Shown: positions 35,835 through 44,661 of the stretch, piece by piece | Position numbering within the stretch: position 1 is the first letter of the stretch | How the letters are laid out: every line of letters starts with the position of its first letter | From: Exilibacterium tricleocarpae | Lineage (GTDB): Bacteria > Pseudomonadota > Gammaproteobacteria > Pseudomonadales > Cellvibrionaceae | Assembly (NCBI RefSeq): GCF_007004655.1 | Contig: NZ_ML660102.1 | Coordinates: forward strand, 62,001 to 126,000 | Direction: 5' to 3' | Length of the DNA stretch: 64,000 nt | The notes under the pieces: model-generated | Seen by the model: the letters and a program-made list of their open reading frames with translations, nothing else | Databases searched by the model: none | What the model was told of the DNA's origin: nothing | Position numbers and translations under genes: made by a program

Positions 35835-37442
35835 TTAAGGGTTCTTCACGTAAGCATCTTTACGTAAATAAAACCACCAGTTAATGATAATGCAGACGGT
35901 GTAAAACGCAGCGAATCCATACAACGCGTACTCCGGCGTTGCGGCTTTGATTTGTTCCCCAAATACTTTAGGGATATAAAAGGCACCATAGGCGGCTACC
36001 GCCGAAGTCCAGCCCAGCACAGGGCCCGCCTGTTCCTTGTTAAACACGGCGGCAATAGTTCGAAAGGTCGAACCGTTGCCAATACCCGTAGCGGTAAACA
36101 ACAATAGGAACAGGATCAAAAACGGAATAAAGAACTCTTCCGGTGTGGCCGACATATAGGCTTGCCTCATAAAGTAAGCCACACCGAGAGCGCTGAACAC
36201 CATCACAATCGAAATAATTTGAGTCACCTTGGCGCCGCCCAGTTTATCGGAAATCATGCCCCCCAGCGGTCGAATCAATGCCCCGATAAAGGGACCGGTC
36301 CAGGCAAACATCAGCGCACTTGGCCCATTAGGGTTGATGGTATCGTGAGTGAGCACCCCGTCTACCACAAGGTGTTGATAACCAAATACGACTTTGATAG
36401 CCAGGGCAAAGGCAGCAGCGTACCCAATAAATGAGCCAAACGTCATGGTGTAGATAATGGTCATGGCCCAGGTGTGTTTATTACTAAAAATTTTGTATTG
36501 TCGATTCAAACTCTTGTTAATTTCACCGGGTATCATTTTCAACAGAAACACAGTGCTTATAATAATGAGAGGCAACACAATAATCTTATCGATTTCCCAA
36601 CCTGAGCCATTGGCTTTTGCGGGCAGTATTAACCATAAACCGAGCGCGGCAGTGCACAGACCGATGGCTAACATAAAGAGAATTTTGGAAAAAGCGCCCA
36701 GGGTGAAACCAATATCGGGAGAGACATGCTGATCGCGAATATTATTCATACCGAACCAGCTAAACACGGCAAGAGGAACCAAGAGCAATAACCAGACGAA
36801 CCCGGCATTGTGAATGTAAGTGGCCGTCCCCGCCTCGATTTTGCCTACCAGGGTCCCACTGCTATTTTGCAGAATCATCGCTTCGCCGCCAAAGATAGCA
36901 AAGGTCATCACCAGCGGGACGAGTATCTGCATGGTGGTAACGCCAAAATTACCCAAGCCCGCATTCATTCCCAAAGAATATCCCTGTACTCTTTTCGGGA
37001 AAAAGAAACTGATATTCGACATGGACGAGGCAAAATTACCACCGCCAAAGCCGGACAGCAAAGCCAGTAATTGGAACTGCCACAAAGGCGTGTTTATATC
37101 CTGCAAAGCCAGCCCCGTTCCGACAGCGGGCAGGATCAGCAAAGCAGTGGTTAAGAAAATGGTATTACGGCCACCGGCGATGCGGATAAAGAATGTACTT
37201 GGAATTCGCAGGGTGGCGCCCGACAGACCCGCAATTGCCACCAGGCTAAACAGCTCGGACTTCAAATAGGGGAAGCCGAGGTTCAGCATCTGTACGGTGA
37301 TAATGCCCCAATACAGCCAGACGGCGAAGCCCACCAGCAAACAGGGTATGGAGATCCATAAGTTACGGTTGGCAATATGCTTACCGGTCGATGCCCACTG
37401 CTGTTCATCTTCCGGATTCCAATTATAGAGATCTTTTGCCAT
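35835..37442 (-). CDS. narK2: Nitrate/nitrite transporter, NarK2 type
   Basis: This 535-residue MFS protein has about 12-14 membrane helices and the NarK/NNP features GFGGGNFASSMSNISFFFP and GNGSTFRTIAAVF. In Pseudomonas-type narK1K2GHJI operons the second carrier acts mainly as a nitrate/nitrite exchanger. A GAGGAAA site precedes the ATG. It lies between narK1 (77 bp) and narG (44 bp) on the same strand. Confidence 0.9.
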   Translation of the reverse strand: MAKDLYNWNPEDEQQWASTGKHIANRNLWISIPCLLVGFAVWLYWGIITVQMLNLGFPYLKSELFSLVAIAGLSGATLRIPSTFFIRIAGGRNTIFLTTALLILPAVGTGLALQDINTPLWQFQLLALLSGFGGGNFASSMSNISFFFPKRVQGYSLGMNAGLGNFGVTTMQILVPLVMTFAIFGGEAMILQNSSGTLVGKIEAGTATYIHNAGFVWLLLLVPLAVFSWFGMNNIRDQHVSPDIGFTLGAFSKILFMLAIGLCTAALGLWLILPAKANGSGWEIDKIIVLPLIIISTVFLLKMIPGEINKSLNRQYKIFSNKHTWAMTIIYTMTFGSFIGYAAAFALAIKVVFGYQHLVVDGVLTHDTINPNGPSALMFAWTGPFIGALIRPLGGMISDKLGGAKVTQIISIVMVFSALGVAYFMRQAYMSATPEEFFIPFLILFLLLFTATGIGNGSTFRTIAAVFNKEQAGPVLGWTSAVAAYGAFYIPKVFGEQIKAATPEYALYGFAAFYTVCIIINWWFYLRKDAYVKNP

Positions 37443-37519
37443 AAGTTTTTCCTCTTTGGCTTTCAGGCAATGGTCTTCCGGCTATCAACCTTAAAGTCCG
37501 CCGTCTTAGCTATAAGCAC

Positions 37520-38842
37520 TTACCCTCGCTTCTCTGCGTGGGCAACCTGCTCCAGTTCCGGTAAATAGCGTGGTTCCCCAGACCTCAGATCAAGCTTTTT
37601 GTCCATCGCGACAACGGCGAAATGCATCCAGACAAGCGCGATGCCCACCAGCACGGTCAGCAGCATAAAGCAGCTCGTCCACACGCCGATCAAGTCATTC
37701 ATAATGCCGAAGGCAATCGGCAGGACAAAGCCACCCAGGCCACCGATCAGCCCGACAATCCCGCCCACTGAGCCCACATGATCGGGGTAATAAACAGGAA
37801 TATGTTTATAGACGGCAGCCTTGCCGAGTGACATAAAGAAACCCAGCACCACCGTGAGCAGGACAAACACTTCAAGCGAAATGGTGATATTGAAATGTAT
37901 CGGACCCTGGATACCGGCAACCGTGTAGTCGGTAGAGGGATAAGACATGATAAAAGTACAAGCTACACTGGCGATAAACGTCCAGTACATAACCTTGCGC
38001 GCACCGGCGACGTCCGACAACCAGCCCCCGAACGCCCGAAAAATACTGCCCGGCAAGGCATAACACGCAGCGAGCATACCGGCGGTTTTTAAATCCAGGC
38101 CATAAGCACCGACATAATAGCGCGGCAACCACAAGGCCAGCGCCACAAATGCGCCAAACACGAAGAAGTAGTACAGAGAAAAGCGCCAGACCTGGAGGTT
38201 CTTCAGGGGCCTCATCTGCTCTTGAAACGACGCGTGTTTTATACCTTGGGCCTTGCGGGCCTGGACCGCGGGATCATTTTTCGTGAAGAGAAAAAATACT
38301 ATGGCAGTTGTCGCCAGTACGCCGGCATACACCTGGGCGACACCCTGCCACCGCCCATCCATGGCAATCAACAGAAAAGGGGCGCCAAAGTTGGTGACGG
38401 CCGCACCGACATTACCCATTCCAAAGATACCCAATGCCGTTCCCTGCCGCTCTTTTTCATACCATTTCGATACGTAGGCAATGCCGACCGCAAAGCTTCC
38501 TCCCGCCAGGCCCACACCGAGTGCTGCCACAATAAACATCGCGTAGGTTGAAACCTTGGTCAGCAAAAAGGCGGCGAAGGCTGTCGCCAGCATTTGCAGG
38601 GTAAAAACGATACGACCGCCGTATTGATCCGTCCAAATACCTAAAAACAACCGGCTTAGTGAGCCGGTGAGAATCGGCGTTGCTACCAGGATGCCAAACT
38701 GGGTGTCACTTAACCCCAAGTCCGCCTTAATCTTTACGCCGATAATGGAGAAAATTGTCCACACGGCAAAACAAACGGTAAAAGCTAAAGTGCTTGCCGT
38801 TAATGCCTGAGTTTGCTGGCCAGGTGATACGCCCTTCATCAT
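37520..38842 (-). CDS. narK1: Nitrate transporter, NarK1 type
   Basis: The 440-residue MFS carrier has 12 predicted helices, the family motifs GLAGGSFAVGIAYVSKWYEK and GSVGGIVGLIGGLGGF, and conserved membrane arginines. By analogy with other narK1K2 pairs it is probably a nitrate/proton symporter that starts nitrate uptake. It is the first gene of the nar operon, with a GGGGGA ribosome site and a FNR-like box upstream. Confidence 0.88.
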   Translation of the reverse strand: MMKGVSPGQQTQALTASTLAFTVCFAVWTIFSIIGVKIKADLGLSDTQFGILVATPILTGSLSRLFLGIWTDQYGGRIVFTLQMLATAFAAFLLTKVSTYAMFIVAALGVGLAGGSFAVGIAYVSKWYEKERQGTALGIFGMGNVGAAVTNFGAPFLLIAMDGRWQGVAQVYAGVLATTAIVFFLFTKNDPAVQARKAQGIKHASFQEQMRPLKNLQVWRFSLYYFFVFGAFVALALWLPRYYVGAYGLDLKTAGMLAACYALPGSIFRAFGGWLSDVAGARKVMYWTFIASVACTFIMSYPSTDYTVAGIQGPIHFNITISLEVFVLLTVVLGFFMSLGKAAVYKHIPVYYPDHVGSVGGIVGLIGGLGGFVLPIAFGIMNDLIGVWTSCFMLLTVLVGIALVWMHFAVVAMDKKLDLRSGEPRYLPELEQVAHAEKRG

Positions 38843-39173
38843 CGTTTATCCCCCGCTAATTAGCATCGTATTTACAGGGTCAGCATGTCAGGCGGCAGGG
38901 GGCAGTAAATTGACTGGAATCAAGAATCGGAAAATAGCGGTAGGCCTTTGAAGCCCTGCGCCTGCCCTCAGCGACATATTCCCCTGTTGCCCGGCATGTT
39001 ATACTGCCACTACCGTGTCGAGCAGCGCTCCCATTAAAGCTATTAAAATCAAATGGTTACCAATAAAACTATCGGTATTTTCTCAGGCGGGACAAGTGCC
39101 CTCAGACCCGTATGTTCAAATAGATTAAGATCACCGGTATTCGCTTAGTAGAACCTGAGCCGGGGCGAACTTT
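38843..39173. promoter_or_regulatory. Divergent nar promoter region
   Basis: This 331-bp non-coding region lies between narK1 (minus) and the NIT-CRP regulator (plus). Besides the FNR-like box at 38910-38923 it holds an imperfect inverted repeat, ACCAATA (39059-39065) and TATCGGT (39070-39076), about 100 bp before the regulator ATG. No gene was seen. Confidence 0.6.
38910..38923 (-). promoter_or_regulatory. FNR-like box upstream of the nar operon
   Basis: TTGACTGGAATCAA differs from the FNR consensus TTGAT-N4-ATCAA at one position. It lies 68-81 bp before the narK1 ATG, suitable for class II activation if the mRNA leader is about 30-40 nt. Either a true FNR or the adjacent NIT-CRP regulator could bind it. 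Confidence 0.65.
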
Positions 39174-40757
39174 ATGAAAGAAGTGTTAACTTTGACTGGC
39201 GATATGGTCCATGAGCTGCAAAAAGAACGCGGCTACATGGCTTTATTCTGGGGAAGCGAAGGGGAGGAAGGCTCTAACGAAGTGATGCGCCAGTTTCAGG
39301 TCACGGACAAGACCTTGATAAAACTAAAGGAAGCCGCCCAGCGTTGGGAGCAGCAGATAAAAACCATTGACAAACTCAACTACCGAATAAAGAAGATAGA
39401 ACAGCTCAGCGAACAGCGCTCTACGATTAATGCAGCCGATTCCCCGCCCTACAGCATTATTCATTTTTACACCTACGATATTATTGCCCCCCTGCTGGAG
39501 TTTATGGTGGAGATCGCGTTATTTGATCCGCATACGGACTCCTGCAATGTCAGTGCTTATAGCAATTTTATCCAGTGGAAAGAACGCACTGGCAGAGAGC
39601 GCGCTACGGGTGTACTCGGGTTTTCACACCGGGCGGCCGATCAAGAGACATTCGTCGAGGAATTAAAAGTACTTGTTGCTGAACAGGAAACCTATAAGGA
39701 AACCTTTCTTGCCCTCGCTGATACGGCTCAGCAAGCATGTCTTAACAACGTGCTCAATAGCCGCCAGACACCGGATACCGATGAAACCATTGAGGCAGTA
39801 CACCGGGCCCTGGGAGATGCTTCGGGAAAGAGTATTAATAAAGAGAAACTCCTCAATAGCATGACAGCGAAATTCTGGTACATGCTGATGACGAAAAAAA
39901 TTGACGGTATGCATCAGGTTGAGAATCTGCTTATCGACACACTGGCCAAAAGTCGACTATCGGCAAAAGAGGGCGCAGCGTGCCATGGTGTCGAACCGGG
40001 CGGCGTCAGTCCCCGAGCCATCGCTTTTCTCAAGACACTGCCTTTTTTCTCCAACTTACAGGATTCGCTGTTCAACCAATTAATTCAATCTGCACACATA
40101 AGGGTTTATAAAAAAGGCAAGATTCTGTTTCTGGAAAGGGAGCAACCCACCCGGTTCTATATTATCCTGGAGGGTTGGGTCAAACTCTATAAAGGCACCG
40201 CGGCTGGCGAGGAAACCATTCTGCAGATGCTAAGCAGTGGCGATGCGATCGTGGGCTCCGCTGTTTTTTTAAATACGCCCTATCCACTTAGTGCGCAAAT
40301 AGCCGAACCAGCGACGTTGATCAGTTTTCCCGCCGCTATGGTTCGCCAGTTAATTCGCGATGACAACGAATTCGCTGTTAATATGTTAACCAACTTATCC
40401 CACCGCTCGCAATTACTGATACAGCAGGTCGAAATGGTTCGACTCAAATGTACAACGGAACGGGTCGGCTGGTTTTTATTGAAAACGTTAATGAATCAGA
40501 GTGAATGCAATAATCGAATCAAGAACAGTATTAAACTACCCTACGATAAAGCTATGATTGCGTCTTATCTGGATATGAAACCCGAAACCTTTTCACGCAC
40601 GTTAAAACATTTTAAGAATCAAGGCTTTCATATCGAAAATGACACGATTATCTTGCCGAGCAATGACCAGCTCTGCCAGTACTGCGATGTTGATATCGCC
40701 TCTGTCTGCACCAGGCACAATACCAAAGACTGCCCCAACCCACACTGTGGTCGATAG
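39174..40757 (+). CDS. CRP/FNR-family regulator fused to a nitrate/nitrite-sensing NIT domain
   Basis: The 527-residue cytoplasmic protein has two parts. Residues 1-250 match the NIT domain of NasR-type sensors, with MVHELQKERGYMA (residues 11-23) and WKERTGRERATG (135-146), the two arginine motifs that hold nitrate. Residues about 283-485 are a cyclic-nucleotide-type beta-roll (FFSNLQDSLF, YKKGKILFLEREQPTRFYII) and a winged helix (DKAMIASYLDMKPETFSRTL). The tail adds five cysteines (501, 504, 512, 520, 525), a possible metal or Fe-S site unlike the N-terminal cysteines of FNR. Being divergent from nar, it is probably the nitrate-responsive activator. The domain calls are firm; the mechanism is inferred. 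Confidence 0.85.
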   Translation: MKEVLTLTGDMVHELQKERGYMALFWGSEGEEGSNEVMRQFQVTDKTLIKLKEAAQRWEQQIKTIDKLNYRIKKIEQLSEQRSTINAADSPPYSIIHFYTYDIIAPLLEFMVEIALFDPHTDSCNVSAYSNFIQWKERTGRERATGVLGFSHRAADQETFVEELKVLVAEQETYKETFLALADTAQQACLNNVLNSRQTPDTDETIEAVHRALGDASGKSINKEKLLNSMTAKFWYMLMTKKIDGMHQVENLLIDTLAKSRLSAKEGAACHGVEPGGVSPRAIAFLKTLPFFSNLQDSLFNQLIQSAHIRVYKKGKILFLEREQPTRFYIILEGWVKLYKGTAAGEETILQMLSSGDAIVGSAVFLNTPYPLSAQIAEPATLISFPAAMVRQLIRDDNEFAVNMLTNLSHRSQLLIQQVEMVRLKCTTERVGWFLLKTLMNQSECNNRIKNSIKLPYDKAMIASYLDMKPETFSRTLKHFKNQGFHIENDTIILPSNDQLCQYCDVDIASVCTRHNTKDCPNPHCGR

Positions 40758-40896
40758 CGGCGCCGGCCAAGCCCCTACCCGGATCAGTATATGCAGGGGT
40801 TGGCTTGCATTCCCAACAGCAAACCCGGTAAGACGCCGGCCCAATACTCGACACGAAAACACCGCAAGGCTGCATTTAGGGATTGACTAATTTTCT

Positions 40897-40925
40897 ATTA
40901 TGCATAATATAGCCAAATGGCTATA
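40897..40925. promoter_or_regulatory. Two adjacent palindromes over the ArsR-family start codon
   Basis: ATTATGCATAAT (40897-40908) is a perfect 12-bp palindrome. Sharing its last base, TATAGCC (40908-40914) and GGCTATA (40919-40925) form perfect arms around AAAT, with the ATG start at 40917-40919 falling in the spacer and right arm. This is the expected layout for autorepression by a small winged-helix dimer. Confidence 0.65.
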
Positions 40926-41279
40926 CATTATCAAACAACTCTGGATCGAACCTTCCACGCGCTTGGCGATGGAACGCGCCGGGAAATTCTTTCAACCCTG
41001 GCGACCCAAGGGGCCTGTTCCGCCGGCGAATTATGCGCGCCCTTTGCTGCGGCGCAGCCCACCATATCCAAGCATTTGAAGGTGTTGGAACTGGCGGGGC
41101 TGGTGCGCCGGGAGGTCAAAGGCCGCACTCACCGCTTCGAACTGGTAACGACACCGATGGACGAAGCCGGGGACTGGATATCCCGCCACCAGCAATTCTG
41201 GGAAGGCACATTGGAACGCCTCGAGGCATTCCTGGGCCACAATGACAGTTCCCGAGCGGACACGGAGGACGGCAAATGA
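40917..41279 (+). CDS. ArsR-family winged-helix repressor
   Basis: This 120-residue regulator has a helix-turn-helix near residues 10-75 (LDRTFHALGDGTRREILSTL, AAQPTISKHLKVLELAGLV, RREVKGRTHRF). It lacks the CxC or His-rich metal motifs of metal-sensing ArsR proteins, so it probably belongs to the non-metal group usually coupled to SRPBCC/AHSA1 partners. It is followed by tiny ORFs and a GST gene in the same direction; a detoxification role is a reasonable inference. Confidence 0.9.
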   Translation: MAIHYQTTLDRTFHALGDGTRREILSTLATQGACSAGELCAPFAAAQPTISKHLKVLELAGLVRREVKGRTHRFELVTTPMDEAGDWISRHQQFWEGTLERLEAFLGHNDSSRADTEDGK

Positions 41280-41327
41280 GTCTGGCTGCGGCAGCGAAAA
41301 CAACCCAAACAATAGAGGCTGGACGCC

Positions 41328-41483
41328 ATGATTGATAATTCCCCCCTACCCGTCACTTCAACGCTGACAGGAGCACTCCTCTTCTTTTATCGGGCTTTCG
41401 TCCATCATCTCGCAGCACATCATCTGCCTTTGGGCAGGGGCCTGGCTGGTTTACCACTTTTTACGTTAGGAGACTTGTTTTGA
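41328..41483 (+). CDS. Possible 51-residue small protein between ArsR and GST genes
   Basis: An ATG at 41328 with an AGAGG site about 8 nt upstream opens 51 codons, starting MIDNSPLPVTSTLTGALLFF, whose stop overlaps the TTG start of the GST gene by 4 nt. Before it, an ATG at 41276 overlapping the ArsR stop opens only 19 codons (to 41335). The spacing suggests translational coupling along one mRNA, but the sequence matches no family I know and could be the remnant of a lost AHSA1-type gene. Confidence 0.35.
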   Translation: MIDNSPLPVTSTLTGALLFFYRAFVHHLAAHHLPLGRGLAGLPLFTLGDLF

Positions 41484-42085
41484 AACTCTACGACGCCAAT
41501 GCAGGCAATGCCAAGCGGGTTCGTATATTCATTGAGGAAAAGGGGATCGAGGTCCCCCGTCAAACAGTGGAGCTCGGTAAAGACACCCGCGCGCCGTGGT
41601 TCCGCAACCTCAATTCTCTGGGTGAAGTGCCGGTTTTAGTGTTGGACGATGGGCATGTTATCACGGAAAGCAACGCCATCTGTCGGTATCTCGATATCGC
41701 CTTCCCACAAAATCCGCTGATGGGCACCCATGCGCAGGAGCAGGGCCATATAGAAATGTGGAGCCAACGCATCTACCAGCAGATCTTTCTCACCGTCGGC
41801 TTGATGGTGCGCCACACTTTACCTCTGTTTGAGGAGGTTATCGAGCAGGTGCCGGCATTTGCTGCAACACAGCGAAGAGCCATGCCCGACAGGTGGAAGT
41901 GGCTGGATCAAGAGATGTCAGACGGCAGGCCGTTTATCGCAGGCGATAATTTTACTTTTGCTGACGTGCAGGGAATGACGGCCCTGACCATCGCTGATAT
42001 TTTCGACCTTGGCGTCCCCGAAGACTGCGCCTATGTCGGTAAATGGGCGAATGGCATGCGTGCACGACCAAGCTGGAATGCATAG
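41480..42085 (+). CDS. Glutathione S-transferase family protein
   Basis: The 201-residue protein begins at TTG with AGGAG 7 nt upstream. The N-terminal thioredoxin-like half (residues 1-76) has NAGNAKRVRIFIEEKGIEV, the cis-Pro of GEVPVL and the glutathione-binding TESNAI. The C-terminal helical half includes FIAGDNFTFADVQG, the conserved N-capping region. It would conjugate or reduce electrophiles with glutathione. It lies downstream of the ArsR gene on the same strand. Confidence 0.92.
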   Translation: MKLYDANAGNAKRVRIFIEEKGIEVPRQTVELGKDTRAPWFRNLNSLGEVPVLVLDDGHVITESNAICRYLDIAFPQNPLMGTHAQEQGHIEMWSQRIYQQIFLTVGLMVRHTLPLFEEVIEQVPAFAATQRRAMPDRWKWLDQEMSDGRPFIAGDNFTFADVQGMTALTIADIFDLGVPEDCAYVGKWANGMRARPSWNA

Positions 42086-42222
42086 CGAACTTTGTACATC
42101 CAGCCCGGAACGACAGCGGGCCGTGGATATGGGAAAAGTCCCGTGTGTCATCCGGCACATTGCCTCGATGAAAGTATAAATCCCATCAGGCCCGTTCGCT
42201 CCCGATGACACACCGACCGCCT

Positions 42223-43602
42223 CTAAAGCGCAAATATTTTGCCTGGATTGAGTAAGTTCTTCGGATCCATAGCGCGCTTAAGGCACTTCATCATTGCAAT
42301 TTCCGCATCGCTGCGGGTGACAGAAAGGTAGTCTTTTTTCTCCAGACCTATACCGTGCTCGGCCGATACAACGCCGCTGTAATCACGCAAAGTACCGTAA
42401 ACAATCTCTTCGACCGCCGTACGGGTATCGGGCTCGCCATCACCCACCGCTACAACCAGATGTAAATTGCCATCGCCCAAGTGCCCGAAGACAACACACT
42501 GACTCTCGGGCCAGCGCCGTTTCAGACTGTCATTGATATCTGCGAGATAGGCTTGCATGTTGTCGAGTGCCAGGCTTATATCAAACAAAAACATCGGATA
42601 TAAACTAATCAGCGCCTCGACATCCTCGCGAATCGCCCAGAGTGCATCTCTCTCGGTATTAGACTTTGCGACCACGGCATCGGCGATAAGGCCAGCGGCG
42701 TAAAAATCTTCCAAAGCGTTCTCAAACAACGCGGCGTCCGTATCGATATCGGAACCCAGGGTCTCTATCAAGACATAAAATGGATACTGATCGGCAAACG
42801 GAGGCCGATGCCTGTCGCGGTGGGCCATGACCAGTTGGAAGAAGGAGTCCCACATAAGCTCAAAACCACTCAGGTTACTCCCCAAGCAGTATTTGGCCCG
42901 GTGTAACAACGCAATAACCGATTCAAAATCGGGTACCGCCACCAATGCGGTGTTCTGACTGCGCGGCTCGGGAATCAGCCGCAACACCGCGCGGGTAACA
43001 ACGCCCAGCGTACCTTCGCTGCCGATAAAAAGCTGTTTCAGATCGTAGCCGCTATTGTCCTTTAGCACTTTACCCAAAGATTTGATAACAGTGCCGTCCG
43101 CAAGCACAGCTTCGATGCCCAGTACTAACTGCCGCGTCATACCAAAGCGCAATACACGGTTACCACCTGCATTGGTGGCAATATTGCCACCGATGGTGGC
43201 AGAGCCCCGGGCCCCCAGGTCCACCGGAAACATAAGCCCGACCTCCGCCGCAGCTTCCTGGACAGACTGCAAGGGTACACCGGCCTGTACCGTCATGGTG
43301 TGATTCTTGACATCAACTTCCTCAATACCGGTCATGCGCTCCATCGACAAGCCGATATCGCCGGGCCGGGTGGCACAACCGCCAGCCAAACCGGTAAGCC
43401 CGCCCATGGTGACCACAGGGTGATTATGAATATTACAAAGCTTCAGAATCTCGGCAACCTCGGCTGTTGTTTTCGGGCGCACAATGGCCTCTGCCCGGCA
43501 GAGATTTCCGCTCATATCGCCAGGGCGTTGCTGCAGATCGGCGCCTGTTATCATCGCCGGGGCGTCGAGTTTTCCCTTTAACTCCTCGATCAGCTGGCTC
43601 AT
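42223..43602 (-). CDS. FAD-linked oxidase (D-2-hydroxyacid dehydrogenase/GlcD type)
   Basis: It is 459 residues from the ATG at 43602, which has GGAGG 9 nt upstream; a longer frame begins at 43644. The FAD-binding PCMH domain is seen as VVTMGGLTGLAGGC, PVDLGARGSATIGGNIATNAG and FIGSEGTLGVVT. The C-terminal domain has HLGDGNLHL and SAEHGIGLEK, with His residues near the flavin, and ends in DPKNLLNPGKIF. Family members oxidise D-lactate, D-2-hydroxyglutarate or glycolate. Without glcE/glcF neighbours a stand-alone D-2-hydroxyacid dehydrogenase is more likely. It is divergent from the second CRP-family gene. Confidence 0.9.
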   Translation of the reverse strand: MSQLIEELKGKLDAPAMITGADLQQRPGDMSGNLCRAEAIVRPKTTAEVAEILKLCNIHNHPVVTMGGLTGLAGGCATRPGDIGLSMERMTGIEEVDVKNHTMTVQAGVPLQSVQEAAAEVGLMFPVDLGARGSATIGGNIATNAGGNRVLRFGMTRQLVLGIEAVLADGTVIKSLGKVLKDNSGYDLKQLFIGSEGTLGVVTRAVLRLIPEPRSQNTALVAVPDFESVIALLHRAKYCLGSNLSGFELMWDSFFQLVMAHRDRHRPPFADQYPFYVLIETLGSDIDTDAALFENALEDFYAAGLIADAVVAKSNTERDALWAIREDVEALISLYPMFLFDISLALDNMQAYLADINDSLKRRWPESQCVVFGHLGDGNLHLVVAVGDGEPDTRTAVEEIVYGTLRDYSGVVSAEHGIGLEKKDYLSVTRSDAEIAMMKCLKRAMDPKNLLNPGKIFAL

Positions 43603-43670
43603 AGGACCTGTCCTCCAAATATTAACGTTATCGGGTGCGGGCACCGGTTAGGCGTTACTGTACTTCCTGC

Positions 43671-43702
43671 GTGAGGACGCAAAACCGTGAGGACGCAAAA
43701 CC
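43671..43702. repeat. Perfect 16-bp tandem duplication
   Basis: GTGAGGACGCAAAACC occurs twice head to tail (43671-43686 and 43687-43702) about 70 bp upstream of the FAD-oxidase ATG. It may be a recent slippage event or a doubled binding site. Confidence 0.85.
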
Positions 43703-43866
43703 GACAAGCCGCCCACTACGGCTAGTCCATCGCCTGCCGAACCTGAATCCTCAGCATCACAACCGGTTGTAACCAGCGATTTAGAGCCTGTTGTTGTTGC
43801 TATTGAGTCCTTTGCTTTGCAATGAGGCTTTACCTGAACAGCCTACACCGCAATTACCGCGACCTG

Positions 43867-43882
43867 TGTCAAGCAAGTGACA
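43867..43882. promoter_or_regulatory. CRP/FNR-type inverted repeat upstream of the second CRP gene
   Basis: TGTCA-N6-TGACA has the spacing of a CRP-family site, though not the TGTGA/TCACA sequence. A TTGA-TTG-TCAA element follows at about 43887-43897. Both lie in the 378-bp divergent region between the FAD oxidase and this regulator and may be autoregulatory. Confidence 0.4.
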
Positions 43883-43980
43883 GTTATTGATTGTCAACCT
43901 GTAGTCGCTGTTTTACTCTTTCTGTCATCATACTCAGCCACTAGATACCGCAGCGCGTAATTGTTGCAAGGGGGCGCCAT

Positions 43981-44661
43981 TTGCTGGACAAAAACAGTTT
44001 CAACTTCAACTGGATTGATGCCCTGCCCGACACGGCCAAACAGGCTGTTGTCAATACAATGACGACACGCACCTTCAGCGACGGCGAATTCGTCTACCTG
44101 GCGGGTACCCCGTCGGAGGCGCTCTATCAAGTGGTCGAGGGCCTGGTGCGCCTCACGGTCATGTCGCCCGATGGCAAAGAAATCCTGATGTTTGTTATGC
44201 GACCTGGCGATTGTTTCGGGGAAGTCGGCCTGATCGAGGGTACGCCTCGCGCCAACTCCGCCAACGTGCAGGGCAAAACGTGCCTGCGACTTCTGCCCAA
44301 GCAAATATTCCGCGCCTTGTCGAAAGACTACCCCTCTATTAATGAACAGCTTCTCCAACTTATGTGCAGGCGCATGCGCCTGACCCTCGAAATGATTGAG
44401 GGGGCCGCCCTGTTGAGTTTACGCCAGAAGCTATTGCGGAGGTTGCAGGCGCTGGTCAGCGCCTACGGTGAACCGGCGGGCGACGGCATCGTTATCCGCC
44501 CGCGCTTCTCCCAGGAGGAGTTGGGTAAAATGGTGGGAGCCTCCCGGCAGAGTATCAACAAAGAACTGCACGCACTGCAGAGTGAGGGGCTGATACGGCT
44601 GGAATCAGGCCTCGTTTACGTCAGTAACCCGGAGAGACTATCAGAGCAGGCTTTTGCTTGA
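43981..44661 (+). CDS. CRP-family transcriptional regulator
   Basis: The 226-residue protein starts at TTG, with AAGGGGG about 8 nt upstream. The cyclic-nucleotide domain (residues about 15-125) contains GDCFGEVGLIEGTPRANSA, which fits the GE...R.S/A phosphate-binding cassette, so a nucleotide ligand is possible. The winged helix (about 150-215) has SQEELGKMVGASRQSINKEL. It lacks the FNR-type cysteines. It may control the divergent FAD-linked oxidase gene and itself. Confidence 0.92.
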   Translation: MLDKNSFNFNWIDALPDTAKQAVVNTMTTRTFSDGEFVYLAGTPSEALYQVVEGLVRLTVMSPDGKEILMFVMRPGDCFGEVGLIEGTPRANSANVQGKTCLRLLPKQIFRALSKDYPSINEQLLQLMCRRMRLTLEMIEGAALLSLRQKLLRRLQALVSAYGEPAGDGIVIRPRFSQEELGKMVGASRQSINKELHALQSEGLIRLESGLVYVSNPERLSEQAFA

